Source of the DNA: Lentisphaerae bacterium ADurb.BinA184
GTDB lineage: Bacteria; Verrucomicrobiota; Lentisphaeria; Oligosphaerales; MVZH01
DNA length: 52,661 bases
Assembly: GCA_002068325.1 (NCBI GenBank)
Contig: MVZH01000004.1
Location: forward strand, 1-52,661
Direction of reading: 5' to 3'
Each line of letters starts with the position of its first letter. Position 1 is the first letter of the stretch. Shown piece after piece: positions 8,501-16,665 of the stretch. Made by a program: the position numbers and the translations under genes. The notes below the pieces were generated by a model that was not told the origin of the DNA, did no database searches, and was given only the letters and a program-made list of their open reading frames with translations.

Positions 8501-9426
8501 GTCGGCAGGTCGATCGCGGTGCCGAACTCGGGACGCCGGATGGACAGGAGGTAGGCCAGGTAGTCGGCCTCGGAGACGGGTTCCAGGCCGGTGCGCCGGG
8601 TGAACTCGGCGGCCATCTCGCGGTCGATGCGGTCTATGTAGTTGCGCAGGGCCTGCGTCTGGTTTCCCCATCCCCAGTAGGTCAGCAGCATCTTGCGGCC
8701 GCCGAGGGCGAAGCCGGTGGTGTCCCAGCCGTAGCAGAAGCCTCCGAAGTTGGGGTGGCGCCCGTTGGCCTGCGCGGCGAGGACGAGGCGCTGGCTCATC
8801 GCGTCGAGTTCCTCGGGCACGTTGCGGGTCGGGCAGAAGCTGGTTGGGCGGGTGTCGGGATTGGGCATGGAGAGGATGCCGAAGCGGGCTAGGGTGTCGA
8901 GTGAGGCGTCATGTCCGACATCGCTGGCGGCCATGGGGAAGAGTGCGGTCAGGCCGGAGTCGCGCAGGGCGGCCTCGACGGCGGCCTGGTGCGCGGCCGC
9001 GATCTCGCGCTGTCTGGCCGGGTCGCGTTCCTGGCCGTAGTTGGGGCCGGGCAGCGACGTCTCGTCCTGCATCGAGGCCACGCTGCGGCGCAGGGGGCTG
9101 ACGACGGTGAGGCGCGGCAGCGCCGGCTGACCGTCGAGTTCGACCACGTAGTCTCCGGGCGCGAGGCGCGCGGTTTCCAGCCACAGCGGCCCCGGTGGCC
9201 CCTGGTAAAGGAGGACGCGGCCGTCGGCGCCGACCGCTTCGAGTTTCACGTCGGCGGCCGTCTGCGGCACGCTCATGCCGAGCGGTACGGTCTCGCCGAC
9301 GAAGTAGGCGGTCCGTCCGAGCGGCAGGACGACAGGGGGGGGCACGGGCGCCGCCTCCTGGGCCGGGGCGGTTGCCGCCAGAACCATCTGTGCCGCCAGA
9401 ACCAACGCCGTCAGGTTCCGCACCAT
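5512..9426 (-). CDS. Large exported glycosidase-like protein with galactosidase-trimerisation-type domain
   Basis: A 1304-residue secreted protein. The ATG at 9426 starts a clear signal peptide (basic start, then LTALVLAAQMVLAATAPAQEA) and has AAGGAA upstream. An N-terminal beta domain (~25-130) is followed by a large region with aromatic-rich motifs (GFCYGWDTTGF, LTYWGWGN) resembling a TIM-barrel hydrolase. Near residue 570, ALVILGQTFEMP and AAGGRVLVDGNTAVG look like the glutamine-amidotransferase-like trimerisation domain of GH42 beta-galactosidases. Later segments are predicted beta-sandwich domains, including a bacterial Ig-like stretch, and the C-terminus is Pro-rich. I infer extracytoplasmic glycan handling. 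No catalytic acid pair is identified, and a non-enzymatic role is possible. Confidence 0.65.
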   Translation of the reverse strand: MVRNLTALVLAAQMVLAATAPAQEAAPVPPPVVLPLGRTAYFVGETVPLGMSVPQTAADVKLEAVGADGRVLLYQGPPGPLWLETARLAPGDYVVELDGQPALPRLTVVSPLRRSVASMQDETSLPGPNYGQERDPARQREIAAAHQAAVEAALRDSGLTALFPMAASDVGHDASLDTLARFGILSMPNPDTRPTSFCPTRNVPEELDAMSQRLVLAAQANGRHPNFGGFCYGWDTTGFALGGRKMLLTYWGWGNQTQALRNYIDRIDREMAAEFTRRTGLEPVSEADYLAYLLSIRRPEFGTAIDLPTRGWLEEIAPHATPMTETERAAFETRLDAWSAFLMDQYREVYSVFSRNLASLDPSLRNTASVQVDHCAVRHGQYFPSAYAPLDFRYQSTWNDQVGGPDYAWQWLFTQALLAMHRDGRPLWISTAMAAAHARAAYPGKLVRVAAHGLAHGATAIGFALEGFSNLLGGMNRESNWQAITGKSGEADVRAGREFLDRFAALAVAARGDFGVGILFSRSQLQRQHLAMGYGVPHYKALVALTRLGYTPRFVTEEELAAGQANDVRALVILGQTFEMPAEVTAALAAFAAAGGRVLVDGNTAVGLPKAEPLGLTLPFTEDGKPHNWGAPNMVGGDNDTLMYARWHAELAPAFTKALGDTGRGLFSSTAGGSAQVSLLQLRGGAARYVIAVNDSHVHTQADWHQVRERLALTPHAPADAVLYDCTEEKALGPLAPLDGDLSATTARVYAVLPAPVRSVALRASQRVTLGTDLTLSVEFSDSRRRPLPAVIPFHLAIRRPDGRLWQDFYRATDERGEFAMTIPLPVNLPAGQWTVTARSQLDGMTTTLPVTVRAAKAQPPAVRIADSAILRGTAAVTALLTKGQVVVLPVFDSPEAEGLMRVAETAREVLAAHGVTVEIQRNPALTTYTLAYEPDAAKGAENSRVDRGEAFGTIRRETVNANDWFAALAGWRFGRPVILLDRTGTADCPPAETLEARGLLWPAATPEFPGPGRAVIHGVAWAFAPRIAAMVIQAADLEGLVAGATALARLPADRLTPSVQAARAELWRQYAVGGGAAAPRPRGLSARGATSGQAPAPFSIVFPDARPPSPEEVQRPVRQPATAMPLPAVFEPKQYLLYDRSHGAWVETATAGMLVPDLRFSEGVAVTADVKTAGKTRIVAQGVFRYSDRRPCSQAQWEDLLALRDRLVPSERRPMAFEVFVNGQPAGALSPTQTGTRKVMIRLNPVPQEFADEEVVIELAGEIELAAGRQEILLAKRNIVDGTLERVGVGMAPPPPDPATETK

Positions 9427-9491
9427 GGTCAACGTTCCTTCATTGAGATTCCTGGATCGGGAGGACCGGCACGGCCAGACCGGCGGGGTGG

Positions 9492-9612
9492 CTATCTCGC
9501 CAGGGCCCGGGCCAGACTGACGGGCTGGCACTGGCCGCCGGACAGTCCCTGCGGACAGCGCGCCGCCGGGGCGGATTCCAGGCTGACCGCGGCCCGCAGG
9601 CATCCGCCGGCG
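9492..9612 (-). pseudogene. Fragment of a peptide-type ABC ATPase (duplicated copy)
   Basis: The minus strand reads AAVSLESAPAARCPQGLSGG then QCQPVSLARALAR before a stop. This matches, with about three-quarters of residues identical, the second nucleotide-binding domain of the intact ATPase 0.8 kb downstream in sequence (AAVSLDPALAARYPHELSGG, then QCQRVSLARALA, at about 10.4-10.5 kb). Only the ABC signature region is left, about 40 codons, in the same orientation. It ends against the MITE-like repeat at ~9625. It is a decayed partial duplication. Confidence 0.7.
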
Positions 9613-9624
9613 ATATCCTCATGG

Positions 9625-9845
9625 GGCGCTTGCAGACCCCCCGCGGACAACAACGGCTTCGTGCGATGGAGGGCGGACCTCCGTGTCCGCCAGGTCATAA
9701 CCCGAAAACCCGGTCTGCCGCCGTGGAACCCGGACGACACGGAGGTCGTCCCTCCAGCCCGACAGACGGCAGTTCGTGTCGAGGCCGGCAGAGGCCCGGA
9801 CTCCGTCCCGGCCACTCGTGCCGGGGTTCTGAAAGTCCCTGTCAT
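9625..9845 (+). mobile_element. MITE-like palindromic element, copy 1
   Basis: A ~220-bp element sharing ends and core with copies at 22306 and 27081. It opens with GGCGCTTGCAGACC, carries hairpin A at 9672-9691 (stem GGCGGAC/GTCCGCC) and hairpin B at 9732-9751 (stem GGACGAC/GTCGTCC), and closes with a decayed inverted end around 9829-9840. TCATG occurs just outside both ends and may be a target duplication. It contains no gene. It sits between an ABC ATPase fragment and an orphan signal-peptide ORF, which it may have helped break. Confidence 0.7.
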
Positions 9846-9976
9846 GACATAGCCCGGCTGGCCGTCCCCCCCTCATGCCCGACGCCGGCTGTTCGCAGCA
9901 GGATCGCGGCCGTCGCGACCAGAAGGACGCTGAGTCTCAGGGGCTGCGTGGTCAAGCGTGTCTGTTGCGAGGTCAT
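9842..9976 (-). CDS. Orphan 44-aa ORF with signal-peptide-like sequence
   Basis: A short reading frame starting at the ATG at 9976 with AAGGAG 8 bases upstream, a better ribosome site than most genes here have. It encodes a polar start, a hydrophobic stretch (LSVLLVATAAILLRTAGV) and a short tail that stops at 9842, exactly where the MITE-like element ends. It may be the 5' stub of an exported-protein gene cut by the insertion, or a real small membrane protein. The following 9977-10132 has nothing I can name. Confidence 0.4.
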   Translation of the reverse strand: MTSQQTRLTTQPLRLSVLLVATAAILLRTAGVGHEGGTASRAMS

Positions 9977-10132
9977 GGCTCTGTCTCCTTGGTTTGCTCG
10001 GCGCAGTTGAATGCCGAGGCTTTTTTCGGAACCCCTTGCGGCCAGGCCTGGTGCCCACCCCGAAAGGCTGCAACAACCATAGCGCGACGCTGGCGCAGAG
10101 GCAAACACGCCCTCCTCCCAGATGGTAAGGCC

Positions 10133-11857
10133 TCAGTACCGCCGCGCCGCGGGGTCGGGGATGGGGACGGCGGCGAGGAGGGCGCGGGTGTAGGGGTGCT
10201 CGGCCTCGGCGTACAGGCTCGCGGCGGCCTTGACCTCGACCAGCCGGCCCTCGTGCATGACCGCCACGCGGTCGGCCAGGTGCCGCACCACGGCCAGGTC
10301 GTGCGAGACGAACAGCACGGTCAACGCCAGCCGCGTCCGCAGCTCGCGGAGCAGGGCGAGGATCTCGGCCTGCACGGACACGTCCAGCGCGCTCAACGGC
10401 TCGTCACACAGGAGGATCTCCGGCTCGACCGCCAGGGCCCGGGCCAGGCTGACACGCTGGCACTGCCCGCCGGACAGCTCGTGCGGATAGCGCGCCGCCA
10501 GGGCAGGGTCGAGGCTGACCGCGGCCAGCAGCCCGTCCACCCGCCGGCGGGCTTCGCGCGGCGGCAGTATCCCGAAGTTGACCAGCGGTTCGGCCACGAT
10601 GCGGGCCACGGTGAAACGGGCATTGAGGCTGGAGAGGGGATCCTGGAAAACCATCTGCACCCGTCGCCAGAGCGGTCGCAGGGCATGCCGGTCTCCGGCC
10701 GTCACCGGCGTCCCGCCGATGCGGACCTCCCCGGAGGTCAGCGCCTGCAGCCCGGCCACGGCGCGCACCAGGGTGGACTTGCCGGAGCCGCTCTGGCCGA
10801 CCAGGCCGAAGACCTCCCCCGGCCGCACGCTGAATGACACCCCGTCCACGGCCCGCAGCCGTCCGCCGTCGGGCCGGGGGAACTCGACGATTGCCTCGCG
10901 CACCTCGATGGCGGCGTCCGTTGCCGTCGCCGTCGCCCGCGTTCCAGCCTCGCCAGGCCCCGGCGCGGCCGCTGTTCCGTCGCGCGCCGGTCTGCCGTCG
11001 TCCGGCGGTGGGGTATCGAGGCGCGGCACGGCGGCCAGCAGGCGTCGCGTATAGTCGTGCCGTGGCGTCCGGTAGAGCTCGCGCACCGCGGCCTGTTCGA
11101 CGATCGTGCCCCCGCGCATGACGATGACCCGGTCGCAGAGTCCCGCCACGATCCCCAGGTTGTGGGTGATGAGGAGCAGCGCCATGCCGCGGGCGGTGAG
11201 CCGTTCGCGCAGCCTGCCCAGCACACGGGCCTGGGTGATGACGTCGAGGGCGGTCGTCGGCTCGTCGGCGATCAGCAGGGCGGGGTCGGCGGCGAACCCC
11301 GAGGCCAGCAGGCTGCGCTGGCGCATGCCGCCGCTGTACTGGTGCGGGTGGCGGCGGAAGGCGTGGGCGGCGTCGGCGACCCCGAGTTCATCGAGCAGCT
11401 CCCGCGCCCGCTGGTGCGATTGGCGGCGCGTCATGCCGAGGTGGCGCTCGCAGGCCTCGGCCACCTGCAGGCCCACCGTCAGGTATGGGTTGAGGCTGCT
11501 CAGCGGATCCTGGAAGACCATCGCGATGTGCCGGCCGCGCACGTCTTCAAGACGCCGCCGCGCCGCCCCGATCAGCTCTTCCCCCCGCAGCCGCACCGAG
11601 CCGGTCACGGTTGCGGACCCCGCACCCAGCAGGCCGAGCACGGCCAGCGCTACCGTGCTCTTGCCCGAACCACTCTCCCCGACGATGGCGACGGCGTCGC
11701 CGGGGAAGACCTCGGCGGAGAAGCCTTGCACCGCCGGCACGTCGCCGCTGTGGCCGTGGTAGGTGACGGCGAGGTCGCGGATGCTGAGCAGCGGCACGGC
11801 GGTGCTCGGCGCCGGCGCGTCCGCCGCGGTCAGGCGGGTGGGGGCGGTCACGGTCAT
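10133..11857 (-). CDS. Peptide-type ABC transporter, fused double ATPase
   Basis: A 574-residue protein with two complete nucleotide-binding domains, as in YejF or GsiA, corresponding to OppD plus OppF in one chain. Domain 1: Walker A GESGSGKST, signature YSGGMRQRS, Walker B LLIADEPTTALD. Domain 2: Walker A GQSGSGKST, signature LSGGQCQRVS, Walker B ILLCDEPLSALD. It hydrolyses ATP on the inner face of the membrane to drive uptake of peptides, nickel or similar solutes. The ATG at 11857 overlaps the permease TGA (ATGA), so the two are translationally coupled. The C-terminal part after each domain includes the short tail typical of oligopeptide ATPases. The partner OppB-type permease and binding protein are not in the window. 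Confidence 0.9.
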   Translation of the reverse strand: MTVTAPTRLTAADAPAPSTAVPLLSIRDLAVTYHGHSGDVPAVQGFSAEVFPGDAVAIVGESGSGKSTVALAVLGLLGAGSATVTGSVRLRGEELIGAARRRLEDVRGRHIAMVFQDPLSSLNPYLTVGLQVAEACERHLGMTRRQSHQRARELLDELGVADAAHAFRRHPHQYSGGMRQRSLLASGFAADPALLIADEPTTALDVITQARVLGRLRERLTARGMALLLITHNLGIVAGLCDRVIVMRGGTIVEQAAVRELYRTPRHDYTRRLLAAVPRLDTPPPDDGRPARDGTAAAPGPGEAGTRATATATDAAIEVREAIVEFPRPDGGRLRAVDGVSFSVRPGEVFGLVGQSGSGKSTLVRAVAGLQALTSGEVRIGGTPVTAGDRHALRPLWRRVQMVFQDPLSSLNARFTVARIVAEPLVNFGILPPREARRRVDGLLAAVSLDPALAARYPHELSGGQCQRVSLARALAVEPEILLCDEPLSALDVSVQAEILALLRELRTRLALTVLFVSHDLAVVRHLADRVAVMHEGRLVEVKAAASLYAEAEHPYTRALLAAVPIPDPAARRY

Positions 11858-13290
11858 CGGGCCGCGCCTTTCGGGTCGAGGCTGTCGCGCAGGCCGTCGC
11901 CGAGGCCGTTGAGGCCGAATAGGGTTGCCACCATCGCCAGCGACGGGAACAGCACCAGCCACCATTTCTGGCCGGAGTCGCCCAGGGCCTGCATGCCCAG
12001 GTGCACGAGGCTGCCCCAGGAGTCCAGCGTGGTGCCCTGGAACTGCACCGGCAGTCCGACAAAGGCGAGGAAGCTCTCCTCGAGGATCACGGCGGGGACG
12101 GTCAGTGTGGCGTAGACGATCACCGGGCCGAGGGTGTGCGGCACCAGATGCACGAAGACGATGCGCGCGGGGCTGGCGCCGGCCATGCGGGCCGCGGCCA
12201 CGAACTCGCGCTCGCGCAGCGACAGGATCTGCCCGCGCACGATGCGCGCCATGGTCAGCCACTGCACCAGGCCGAGGGCCGCAAACAGCAGGAAGATGTT
12301 GCGGTTGAAGACCACCATCAGCAGCAGCACCAGGAAGATGAACGGCAGTCCGTAGAGCACATCAACCAGCCGCATCATCACGGCGTCCACGCGGCCGCCG
12401 ACGTACCCTGCCACTGCCCCGTAGGCGACGCCGACCACCACGCTGACCAGGGTGGCGACCAGCCCGACCAGCAGCGAGACCCGCCCGCCGTTGACCACGC
12501 GCAGGAACAGGTCGCGCCCCAGCTCGTCCGTCCCCAGCCAGTGCGTCAGGCGGCGTTCCCGGCCGTCGGCGCGGACAGCGATGACCTCCTCGCCGCGGAT
12601 GACGGCCGTGTCGGTGGCGAGGGCGGGCGGCGGCGTCGGCCCGCGGGGAGGCGGTTCAGTCCCGGCGGCGGCGTCGGAGTGGCGTACGGACAGCGCGGTC
12701 ACCCGCCCGCGGTCGAGGGTGACGGCGACCGTGGAGGGCGGGCCGGCCTCGGTGACGCGCAGGAGCAGCACGCGTTCGTCGCCGGCAAACAGTCCCGGCG
12801 GCGGCGGTTGGCCGATGCGCACGCGGCTGTGGGGCAGTCCCCGGCCGACCGTCCCGTCGGCGAGCAGCTCATGGGCCGGGGCGGCGTCGGTGTCCAGCGC
12901 GAGTTCGTCGAGGGGCTCGGCGCCGTGGGTGATGGTGTGCACGAGTCCGCGGCGCAGGGCGATGCGGAACTCGCGGTGTTCGCGTGGGCGGACATCGAAT
13001 TCGACGCGTCGCGCCCGCGCCAGCGCTCCGTCGAGGCGGGCGGGTTGTCCGAGTGCGAGGCGGGTCTCGGCCTGGCAGTGCGGGTGGGTGTGGCCGGGCG
13101 GCCGCGCCCCCAGCCAGGCCCGGGTCTCGGCGGCCGTGGTGGGGACGGCCAGGCTGCCGAGCAGGGTGACGGCGGCGATCGCGGCGACCAGGATCAGCCC
13201 TGCCATTGCCAGACGGTGCCGCCGCAGACGGCGCAACGCCAGCCGCCCCGGCGACAGGGGCCGTGGCGCGTTGGAGGGGGCGGGTTGCAT
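11854..13290 (-). CDS. Peptide-type ABC transporter permease (OppC/YejE-like)
   Basis: A 478-residue inner-membrane permease. A first helix (~residues 28-50) is followed by a ~200-residue region, then the motif HWLGTDELGRDLFLRV that opens the DppC/OppC permease core, and five further helices. The EAA loop (EREFVAAARMAGASPARIVFVHL, in pieces) contacts the ATPase. OppC proteins are usually ~300 residues; the extra periplasmic region of about 170 residues is unusual, though YejE-type permeases also have a longer N-terminal part. It is coupled to the ATPase by a 4-base overlap and lies 39 bases after the radical SAM gene. A heteromeric pair would be expected, but no OppB gene is nearby. Confidence 0.85.
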   Translation of the reverse strand: MQPAPSNAPRPLSPGRLALRRLRRHRLAMAGLILVAAIAAVTLLGSLAVPTTAAETRAWLGARPPGHTHPHCQAETRLALGQPARLDGALARARRVEFDVRPREHREFRIALRRGLVHTITHGAEPLDELALDTDAAPAHELLADGTVGRGLPHSRVRIGQPPPPGLFAGDERVLLLRVTEAGPPSTVAVTLDRGRVTALSVRHSDAAAGTEPPPRGPTPPPALATDTAVIRGEEVIAVRADGRERRLTHWLGTDELGRDLFLRVVNGGRVSLLVGLVATLVSVVVGVAYGAVAGYVGGRVDAVMMRLVDVLYGLPFIFLVLLLMVVFNRNIFLLFAALGLVQWLTMARIVRGQILSLREREFVAAARMAGASPARIVFVHLVPHTLGPVIVYATLTVPAVILEESFLAFVGLPVQFQGTTLDSWGSLVHLGMQALGDSGQKWWLVLFPSLAMVATLFGLNGLGDGLRDSLDPKGAAR

Positions 13291-13329
13291 GGTTCCGAGC
13301 CGGTACCCTGCCTGCGGCGGCGGCCCTCT

Positions 13330-14748
13330 TCAGTACAGCCCGAGGCGGTGGAGCGCGCGCCGCACAGGCGCCAGGGCGAACCGCCGGCGGCGCCCCGGAG
13401 TCAGCTCTTCCCAGTAATGCCGCTTCACGTGGTGGCAGATGTCGGCCAGCGGGAAGGTCGGCGTCTCGTAGTGCGGGACGGCCCAGTAACGGCGGTTGAC
13501 CAAGGGCAGGAAGCGTTTGGGTTCGAGGAACGGCGCGTTCCAGGAGAAGTCCTTGGCAAACGTGCCGTCGCGGCAGGCCAGGGTCTCCAGCTCGGTTCCC
13601 GGGTAGATGAGGGGCAGTTCGCCGATGGCGGAGTCGCCCTCCCAGGCCTTGCCGGCGATGGCTTTCAGCTGGCGCACGAAGCGGACCGTGCGGTCGAGGG
13701 TGTCCGGGGTTTCGCCGGGCAGGCCGACGATGAGGAAGGCGACGATGTGCTCGAAGCCGGCCCGTGCGACTTGGGCGAAGGCTTCGAGCATCTGCGCCGT
13801 GGTGACGTTCTTGTGGACGGCCTTGAGGACCTCGTCGGTGCCGGTCTCGACGCCGAAGGTGATGCCGGTGCATCCGGCCCGGCGCATGAGGGCCAGCACG
13901 TCGTCATCGAGGCCGGCCGCGCGCGCGCCGCACCACCAGGTGATCTTCAGCCCGCGGCGGAGGATTTCCTCGCAGAGGGCCGTGGCGTGCGTCTTGCTGG
14001 CCAGGAAGGCGTCGTCGAAGAAGGTGAAGGCGCGGATGCCGTACGTGGTGTGGAGGTGTTGCACCTGGTCGATGGCCAGGGCGGGCGACAGGAAGCGCAG
14101 GCGGCGGTCGAGGCTGTTGGCGCAGAAGGCGCAGCAGTACGGGCATCCGCGTGTGGTCATGAGGCCGAGGGTGCGCGGGCCGGCGGTCGCGATGTCGAGG
14201 TCGTACTGGCGCGGGTCGAACAGGTCCCAGGCCGGCATGGGCAGGCTGTCCAGCCGGGCCATGGTCTGGCGCGGGGGGTTGCGGACGATCTGGCCGTCGG
14301 GGTCGCGGAAGACCAGGCCGTCCACCTCGTTGAAGGCGCGCCGGTCGGGGAGGCGTTCGAGCAGTTCGAGAAACGCGTCTTCGCCTTCGCCCACGACGAC
14401 CGCATCAATCTCCTTCACGACGGTGAGTGCATTGACGGGCGCATAGGCGAAGTGCGGGCCGCCGACGACGATGAAGGCGTGCGGCAGCGCGCGTCGGATC
14501 AGGCGTAGCGTGGCCAGGGCGGGCAGGCGGTCGTTGGTGTTGGTGGTCAGGCCGACCACGTCGGGGCTGGCCGCCTTGACTTGGGCGGCGATGGCCGCCG
14601 GGTCGCCGATGAGGATGCCGTCAATGCCGACCACCTCGTGCCCCGCCCGCCGGGCCACCGCGCCCAGGCTGGCCAGGGGCAGGCACACCGACGTCTTGCG
14701 CGTCGGACGGCCGTTGAAGCGCGGCCCGTTGACCAGGCAGATTCTCAT
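13330..14748 (-). CDS. B12-binding-domain radical SAM protein
   Basis: A 472-residue protein with an N-terminal cobalamin-binding Rossmann-type domain (residues 1-~140, including VCLPLASLGAVARRAGHEV) and a radical SAM core. The cluster motif CPYCCAFC near residue 190 fits CX3CX2C for the [4Fe-4S] cluster that cleaves S-adenosylmethionine. GVETGTDEVLKAV and GLPGETPDTL are typical of this class. Relatives methylate or rearrange unactivated carbons in antibiotics, lipids and sugars; the substrate here is unknown. The ATG at 14748 is preferred for a close TTAGGGA site and because it begins the MRICLVNGPRF strand. It is third in the run glycosyltransferase, asparagine synthase, radical SAM, permease, ATPase. 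Confidence 0.85.
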   Translation of the reverse strand: MRICLVNGPRFNGRPTRKTSVCLPLASLGAVARRAGHEVVGIDGILIGDPAAIAAQVKAASPDVVGLTTNTNDRLPALATLRLIRRALPHAFIVVGGPHFAYAPVNALTVVKEIDAVVVGEGEDAFLELLERLPDRRAFNEVDGLVFRDPDGQIVRNPPRQTMARLDSLPMPAWDLFDPRQYDLDIATAGPRTLGLMTTRGCPYCCAFCANSLDRRLRFLSPALAIDQVQHLHTTYGIRAFTFFDDAFLASKTHATALCEEILRRGLKITWWCGARAAGLDDDVLALMRRAGCTGITFGVETGTDEVLKAVHKNVTTAQMLEAFAQVARAGFEHIVAFLIVGLPGETPDTLDRTVRFVRQLKAIAGKAWEGDSAIGELPLIYPGTELETLACRDGTFAKDFSWNAPFLEPKRFLPLVNRRYWAVPHYETPTFPLADICHHVKRHYWEELTPGRRRRFALAPVRRALHRLGLY

Positions 14749-14850
14749 GATCCCTAATTGTTCCCGGGCAGTTGTCTGACACCCGTCGTACCGTACCATG
14801 CCGGCGCAGGGGCGCAACCGCAATCCGCAACGCCCGGCGGGATACGACGG

Positions 14851-16661
14851 CTACCTGGCCGGGTGAGCGTTCACCCAGCGCCAGGTGTGCCAGAGCCGCC
14901 ACAGCCGGCGGCCATCGTAGGCGGCGGCGGCTTCGAGGGCGCGGGGGGCGAAGACGGCGCGCCAGCCGTCGCCGGCCTCGCGGTCGCGGCGCATCGCCGC
15001 CAGCATCTCGGCGGCCGGGAACCAGTCGCGGATCGGCGTGCTGAAGCCCTGTTTGGGTTTGCCGAGCAGCTTTTCCGGCAGGCGGCTGCGGGCCACCCGG
15101 CGCAGGAGCCCTTTGAGCTCGTTCTGCGGATTCCGCAAGGCGGCGGGGAGGCGGCCGACCAGGTCGGCCACGGTGTGGTCGAGGAAGGGGACGCGCACTT
15201 CGAGGCTGACGGCCATGCTGGTGCGGTCCATCTTGGTCAGGCAGACGGTGGGCAGGAAGTGGTGCAGGTCGAGCCACTGCAGGCGGTCGAACCCGGCCAG
15301 TTCGGGGCGGTCGAGGGTGTGGTAGTAGGCGGCGGCGTCGGCGGCCAGGGGGAACCTGTCGAGCAGGTCCCGGCGGACGAGCCGGCGCATTTCGCGCGGC
15401 GAGAAGGCGGCCATGAGCGTGGCGTAGCCGCGCATGGGGTCGGCGGGCAGGTGCTTGCGCCCGAGCCAGCCGCGCACGGCGTTGCGGGGGTGCCGCCACG
15501 CCGAGGGGGCGCGGCCGTCGGCGCCGTAGAACTGCGTCCAGCGACGGTACCAGCCGTAGCCGCCGAACAATTCGTCGCCGCCTTCGCCGGAGAGCATGAC
15601 CTTGAAGTGGGGTGCCGCCAGGGCGGCGACGTAGGCGGTGCTCAGGGCGGCGCTGGCGGGGAAGGGTTCATCGAACATCCCGGCCAGGCGCGGATCGTAG
15701 TCGCGGCCCCTCGCGGTGTCCATCCTCTCGACCTGGTGAGGCATCCCGTAGTGGCGGCACAGCTCGGCGGCGAAGGGCGACTCGTCGTAGTCCGGATCGT
15801 CAACCGCGATGGTCAGGCAGGTCGGCTTGCGCCCGATCTCGGCGCAGGCGGCGGCGACCAGGCTGCTGTCCAGCCCGCCGCTGAGGAAGATGCCGACGGG
15901 GACATCGGCGATGAGGTGTTTCTCAACGCTGCGGCAGAGCGTCTCCCAGACCTGCCGTTCGGCTTCGGCGGGGTCCGCCACTGCCAATGGCGGGTGGTGG
16001 CCGCCTGGCCGGTGGACAGGTCGTACTCCAGGAGCGTGGCCGGTTCGAGCTGCCGGTACCCCTCGAAGACCGTGTGCGGGGCCGGGATGCCGATGTGCTG
16101 CAGCGAGAACAGCAGCCCTTCGACGTCGAGGGCGGGAGCGGCGGGCGCGGCGGCCAGCAGGGCCTTCATCTCCGAGGCGAACCATAGACCGCCGTCGCGC
16201 TGCGTATAGAATAGCGGCTTGATCCCGAAGCGGTCGCGGGGCAGCCACAGCCGCCCGCGCCGTTCGTCGAGCAGCGCCAGGGCGAACATGCCTTCCAGGC
16301 GTCGGACCAGCGCCGGCACCCCCCACTCCTCGCAACCGTGCACCAGCACCTCGGTGTCGGTGTGGCTGGTGAAGGTGTGGCCGCAGCGGCCAAGCTCGGC
16401 GCGGAGCGACTGGAAGTTGTAGATCTCGCCGTTGAGGATGACATGGACGGTGCCGTCCTCGCCGTGCATGGGCTGGCGGCCTTGCGGCGAGAGGTCAATG
16501 ATGGACAGCCGGGCGTGGCCGAGGGCCGCGCGCCCGGCGATGTAGGTGCCGCTGTCGTCCGGGCCGCGGTGACTGAGGGCACCGACCATGGCGGCCAGCG
16601 GGCGCGCCGCCGCGGCGGGGGCGAGCGGGAAACGCGTCACGAAGCCGGCGATTCCGCACAT
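14851..16661 (-). pseudogene. asnB: Asparagine synthase (glutamine-hydrolysing), frameshifted
   Basis: The start MCGIAGF exposes Cys2, the glutaminase nucleophile, and residues up to ~230 form the Ntn amidotransferase domain (GALSHRGPDD, LNGEIYNF). The synthetase domain continues in another frame: PVGIFLSGGLDSS is the ATP-pyrophosphatase loop, and SGEGGDELFGGY and RVPFLDH follow. The frames switch near 15965-15990, where one reads HWQW and the other picks up AVADPAEAE. Total length, 1811 bases, is 1 short of a multiple of 3, so one base has probably been lost. Both halves are intact and together have normal family length, so this may be a sequencing error rather than a dead gene. In clusters with a glycosyltransferase such proteins often amidate sugars or other acids. 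It starts 4 bases after the glycosyltransferase stop. Confidence 0.85.
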
Positions 16662-16665
16662 GGCG

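Noticed and set aside
6373..8892. Long open frame on the plus strand opposite the 1304-aa exported protein
   Set aside because: Its composition is that of an antisense shadow in high-GC DNA (Arg, Gly, Ala, Val runs) with no domain, and it lies wholly within a well-supported gene.
12001..14508. 835-codon open frame opposite the permease and radical SAM genes
   Set aside because: Shadow of two recognisable genes; no motif and biased composition.
14851..16661. Two separate genes for the glutaminase and synthetase halves of AsnB
   Set aside because: There is no start codon with a ribosome site at the head of the second half, and the summed length fits one protein with a single lost base.
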